Assembly: GCA_902806565.1 (NCBI GenBank)
Contig: CADCXA010000030.1
Span: 868,001 to 932,000, forward strand
Direction: 5' to 3'
Length of the DNA: 64,000 bases
From: Hypoxylon rubiginosum
Lineage: Eukaryota > Ascomycota > Sordariomycetes > Xylariales > Hypoxylaceae
The position numbers were made by a program, and so were the translations under genes. Positions 60,113-64,000 of this stretch are shown here, piece after piece. Under the pieces are notes generated by a model, which was given only the letters and a program-made list of their open reading frames with translations, made no database searches and had not been told where the DNA came from. Every line of letters begins with the position of its first letter. Position 1 is the first letter of the stretch.

Positions 60113-61554
60113 TGTCTGTGGCCGTCGTACCTACGGTCTAACGGTCTAGTTGTATAACGTGTCCCGCGGCCTCGGAAACGTCTGACGGAAAGGTTTTTTG
60201 CAAGTCAATCTAGAGAGCCGTCGACTGCTGACAAGTCCGCACCGCGGAGGTTTTATCGTGCCATGTAAGCTGCCCAGAAAAGTGCTACCTAATCTTGCGC
60301 AGAGCAGGAAGAACGAACGGAATTGATACGAACGGTGAAGGAAAGGAACAAATGGTTTGTACTTGGGTCAAAAAGTACAAACAGACTAAACATCCAGCAA
60401 GTTACGCAAGATGATAAAGAGACGAATTAGCCCACCTATGTAATTACTACCAGTCTGCCAGTCGACTCAGCCTTTTGGGAGGTGGCGTTCTTTTCTTCAA
60501 AGAATAATCCCATAAAATACCTAGGCTGTGTTTTGAGATGGGAGTAGGCGAGCAAGCAGGCAAGCTCGTGGTGTCAATGGCTCGTAACGGGCGAGCAAGG
60601 ATGAGGTAGGAACCGAGGATTAGTGGGATTAGTGTTGCCCCGATCTTTCACGCATACAGAATACAGGGTACATGACATGTACCAAATTCGCTTGACTCGT
60701 CGAATTGATGTCGAGCTTTTTCTTTCAAAGGAGGAATTGAAAAAAAGATTTCCTGACCACCAGATGTGCCTTACGTCATCGCCCAGACAGCCAGATAACC
60801 GAATAGCAGCCAATGAAAAGAAAATATACTATGTAGCTGCCTAAGCCATTGTGTTACAATGTTACCTACGGCACATGCACGTACGTACGCGAGGTGTATC
60901 CAATGTATCACGAAACATGGGCCCATGCAGTTAAAGTCTCCACCCTGCAGCGTTGAATCCCGTTTCCCGTGTCCCGACGGCTCCGATTGAAACGGGCCTG
61001 CATCCTTAAAACCTTAAAAGCCTCAAACCTTCTGCCCTAACCGAGATTTGGGAATTGCATCCAGGTACATGTAGGTATCCACTTGGCGAGGAGGCTATTC
61101 GGTGGATTATGATCTGTATTATACGACAACAAGGCAGCAACAAAGAAGAAGGTCGCGTAGAATCCTACCTATCGTTGTAAATAAAGATAAGCGCCTTGCA
61201 GAAAAAAGACGGGTCTATTTGCTGTAAATCACATTCTCAGATACCAAGCAGCTAAGGCAGCAAGATTGCATGAGGCGGATTGCGCCTCCTTAGATTGCGT
61301 ACAACCCAAGATGCCAAGTGCTCGCAGACGATACCTGTTCGTCCTATTATACGACCTCCATCTACCTACCTAAGTATCCAGGCTCCTCACAATGTAGTAT
61401 AGTAGTTCGTCATTATCAGTATAATGAATGTTGAGGGTGATATGCTCTATAGGTTGACTAGACCAAAGGTCATTCATCATACGCTATTCGCATCGCTCAG
61501 CAATAATAACGATGCGTTATTAGCCGTACATTAGGTACCTAGATCTAATAATTC
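60113..61554. other. Intergenic region, ABC-A promoter / RAD4 3' flank
   Basis: It contains the promoter of the ABC-A gene and the 3' flank of the Rad4 gene. A palindrome relative GTACATGTAGG lies near 61066 and TAGGTACCTAG near 61532. No further gene is supported. Confidence 0.55.
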
Positions 61555-64000
61555 TCAAGTCATGAAACCCCCTGCATAATCATCATCGATCATAAACCCG
61601 CCAGCCTCATCGGTATCGTCGCTTTGCTGTGCCGCATCCGCATCCTCCATGTCGTGCTCATCTGCTACCGCTTCGGCTGTATCCAAGACCACAGCCTCTT
61701 GATCAGCCTCTCGATCGGCAGCCTCCTCGTCCGAGTCGACGTCCGCCCAGAGGCGTTGTCGAACCCTTAGGTTCATCAAGAACAGCCGCCAAGCCTTGAG
61801 GACCTCCCGGGTCCGCCGCTCCTTTTCGAATTCTGCTGCCTGGTCGTGGAGACCGTTGATCACGGCACGGACAGCTTTCTCGTGTTCCACGGCGACGATG
61901 ACTCCATACAAGACCGCGGTACCTTGCCTGCCCTGGAATTGGAAGCCCGTCAAGGCGGGGGCGTAATCAATTCCTAATATGAAGGCTGCGCGTGCGGCAA
62001 GCTCGTCAGCCACGTATGCACCACCTTCGGGAACCATACTCGGCACGTAAATGTCTAAATTTCCAAACCGGTTTTTGGGGATCCGCCCATTGACAACCGG
62101 GGGATGTTTGAATTCGACAGTTTGGTCCATGGTATAGATGGGCGTCCCAACTGTTTCGCTAGGATCGTCCTCCCCTCTATCGTCGTCAAATGAATTCGCC
62201 TTCTGTTTTGCCCGTTTAGGGACAAATTTAGCAGGTATCTCATTTAGGAGGACCTCTCGACCCATTCGATACCACTTCTCCCTACTGCGAGCAACCCGTA
62301 CGTCGCTACGTCTGTAAATCTTCTCCAGCGGACCGGTACTACCGGCACCTACTGTTCCTGAAGCCGATGCACCTGGCACAAGTACTTCGTTTCGTCGAAG
62401 ATGGCGTTCAAGGGCATATATCGGGTGGTCCTTAAAATCAGCGACCTTGCGAGGCATCGGTTCCCGCATTTGTATTCCGTTTAACTCATTGCTTTCAATC
62501 TGATCTAAATCCGTAACATAACCGCGCGAGAATGCCTGAAGAGTTTTCTGCCACCAACTTTCACCGGTGCTCTCTACGCTTTCGATGCGCATCTTCCTTG
62601 TTTTCGCATTGTACGCTTTCGTGTAACGACGTGTCACATCTTTCGCTGTGCCGTCGGCCTCAAAGGCAACAACATATGTCATGCAGTTTTCCCTGTCAGA
62701 AGCTGGAGGCTCTAATTTCTGGGGTTTCCAGAAAGAGTCGGTTACCAATGGGTCTGCAGGTTGCCATTTCTGGTGACCTTCGTCGAGGACCTCGACCCAA
62801 TAAACAGGATAGGAGGATTCGCGAATTATTTTTGGTGCGGGTGGCGTATGTCGAGATGAGCTGGGGTGAGATATGGTAGGAACCTGAAATGCTGTTGCAT
62901 TCGGATGGCCTAACCGTCTGCGAATTGGAGAAATAGCTGATGTTGCTGGTGATTCAAAAGTACTATCATACTTTGTCATCCGAGCATATTGCTCCTCGAT
63001 CGATAGCTTTCCTTTCGGTTTCGGTGGTTTGCCTAAGGAGGGTCCCCCGGAAGCGAAAGTGAGAGGTTGGAGAGAGCACACAAGCCTAGCTTCAACACCA
63101 GCACTACGGAGCAGTGCACAATACAATTGGGCGCCGACATCTCGTGAGCCACGCAGGGATTTTGCTGCCTCGCGGAAATCTGGCTTTTCCATGGGGGATT
63201 CTACATCGTCTGGAAGTCGATACTATACCCTTGGTTAGCCTAAGCTCGCACGGATAGGACGAAGGAATAAATACATTTTGTAGATACTCTTCGTCCTCAG
63301 CCCAAAGTGCTCTCCGGATTCCTCGCTCAGTTATTTCAAATTTCGTTTTATACATGGTTGACAATTGTTGCAATCCATCTTTAAGAGATTGAGCCTGGCC
63401 GAACTGAGTAAGATGTGAGTCAGGGTTGAGATACTTGACCATCTTTTTTGTTAGAAGAGGCCGTAGAGTATCTTGGACAGCGGTATCGTTGCACCATCGG
63501 TTCCTGCGAGCAACGTAGGCTAACAAGCAAAGCAAATGCATCTTGTGTATTTCAATCCGATGACTCTTTTCTGCTTTGCTGATTGGCTTTCGCCTGTCTA
63601 CGGTCTTCTGAGCGCTTGCCGTTGTTTTCGCTGAGAAGTCGAGTTCGAGGTCCTTATTGCCATCTTCAGCAGAATCTATATTTGGGGGCGGGAATGAGAA
63701 ATCGATGTCTTCAAATTGTATTTCATCGTCATCTTCTTCCTCGTCCGAATCTCTATATAAGGTTTCTATGGTGGCGGCCGGCAGTGGAACATCCTCGAAT
63801 TGTACGTCGTCTTCGTCCTCTGGGTTTTCACTCTTTGACGTCACCTCCGGGGGATCGGGCTTCTTAGCTGGCTGCTCACTCCTTTGGCCAGGCCGTCGCC
63901 TTTTTAATGGTCTCTCGGGTAAGTTTGTGCTTGGCTGGGCAACGGCTTCGACCAACATTTCCCGATAGACATCGGGGACATCGGCGCTCCTTGCGTTCCT
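61555..64000 (-). CDS. RAD4: DNA repair protein Rad4/XPC (5' end outside window)
   Basis: Two exons are visible on the minus strand: one from the right window edge to 63275, and 63222-61555, with a 52-nt intron (63223-63274). The frame is open to base 64000, so the N-terminus is missing. 797 residues are visible. The N-terminal part is acidic with a Lys-Arg-Arg-Arg-Pro basic stretch. The transglutaminase-like core includes Gly-Ser-Arg-Asp-Val-Gly-Ala-Gln-Leu-Tyr-Cys-Ala-Leu-Leu-Arg-Ser-Ala-Gly (start of exon 2) and Pro-Val-Tyr-Trp-Val-Glu-Val. BHD1 follows (Phe-Lys-Asp-His-Pro-Ile-Tyr-Ala-Leu-Glu-Arg-His-Leu), then BHD2 and BHD3 (Asn-Gly-Arg-Ile-Pro-Lys-Asn-Arg-Phe-Gly-Asn-Leu-Asp). The tail is acidic. 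Rad4, with Rad23, recognises helix-distorting lesions and opens global nucleotide excision repair in the nucleus. The residues of the BHD3 hairpin region look intact. Confidence 0.95.

Noticed and set aside
1..64000. Possible biosynthetic gene cluster, CRISPR array, rRNA or telomere repeats
   Set aside because: No backbone synthase or tailoring genes, no regularly spaced repeats, no rRNA-like segment and no TTAGGG arrays were seen.

Overview
The window looks like nuclear DNA of a filamentous ascomycete, most likely a Sordariomycete. The genes carry short spliceosomal introns (mostly 46-190 nt) with GT-AG borders and CTAAC/CTGAC branch sites. The products are typical of Pezizomycotina: a 2EXR protein, an AreA-GATA-like/DUF3295 protein, an Lsb5-type VHS protein, a fungal CCCH protein, a TOK-type K+ channel, a full-size ABC-A transporter and Rad4. 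A tRNA-Pro carries a nuclear-type intron. The exact genus cannot be fixed from the sequence alone.

The layout is very uneven. The left 40 kb is gene-poor: a small coiled-coil/glycine-rich protein (5.1 kb), a 2EXR-domain protein (6.7 kb), a roughly 20-kb stretch without any supported gene, the AreA-GATA-like/DUF3295 gene (28.5-30.3 kb), and another 10-kb gap. These gaps are not AT-rich RIP wasteland. They have ordinary base composition, scattered microsatellites, one clear TIR element (MITE, 19970-20192), and a strongly over-represented family of short palindromes built on TACCTAGGTA and TACCTACATGTAGGTA.

The right 24 kb is dense: LSB5-like (-), a conserved-looking protein of unknown function (+), a CCCH zinc-finger protein (+), a TOK K+ channel (-), an alpha/beta-hydrolase-fold protein (+), tRNA-Pro (+), an ABC-A transporter (-) and Rad4/XPC (-, running off the right edge). 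This looks like a housekeeping neighbourhood (endocytosis, ion and lipid transport, DNA repair) rather than a biosynthetic cluster or operon. Pairs are divergent (LSB5/unknown; TOK/hydrolase) or convergent (CCCH/TOK; hydrolase/ABC-A with the tRNA between them).

I rebuilt the exon structures by hand from splice motifs and reading-frame phase. Most resolve cleanly. One TOK intron does not: its best donor is out of phase with every nearby acceptor. No obviously novel multi-gene system is visible. The strongest unexplained signals are the palindrome family, the large gene desert, and local GC-rich blocks at the 3' parts of several genes.
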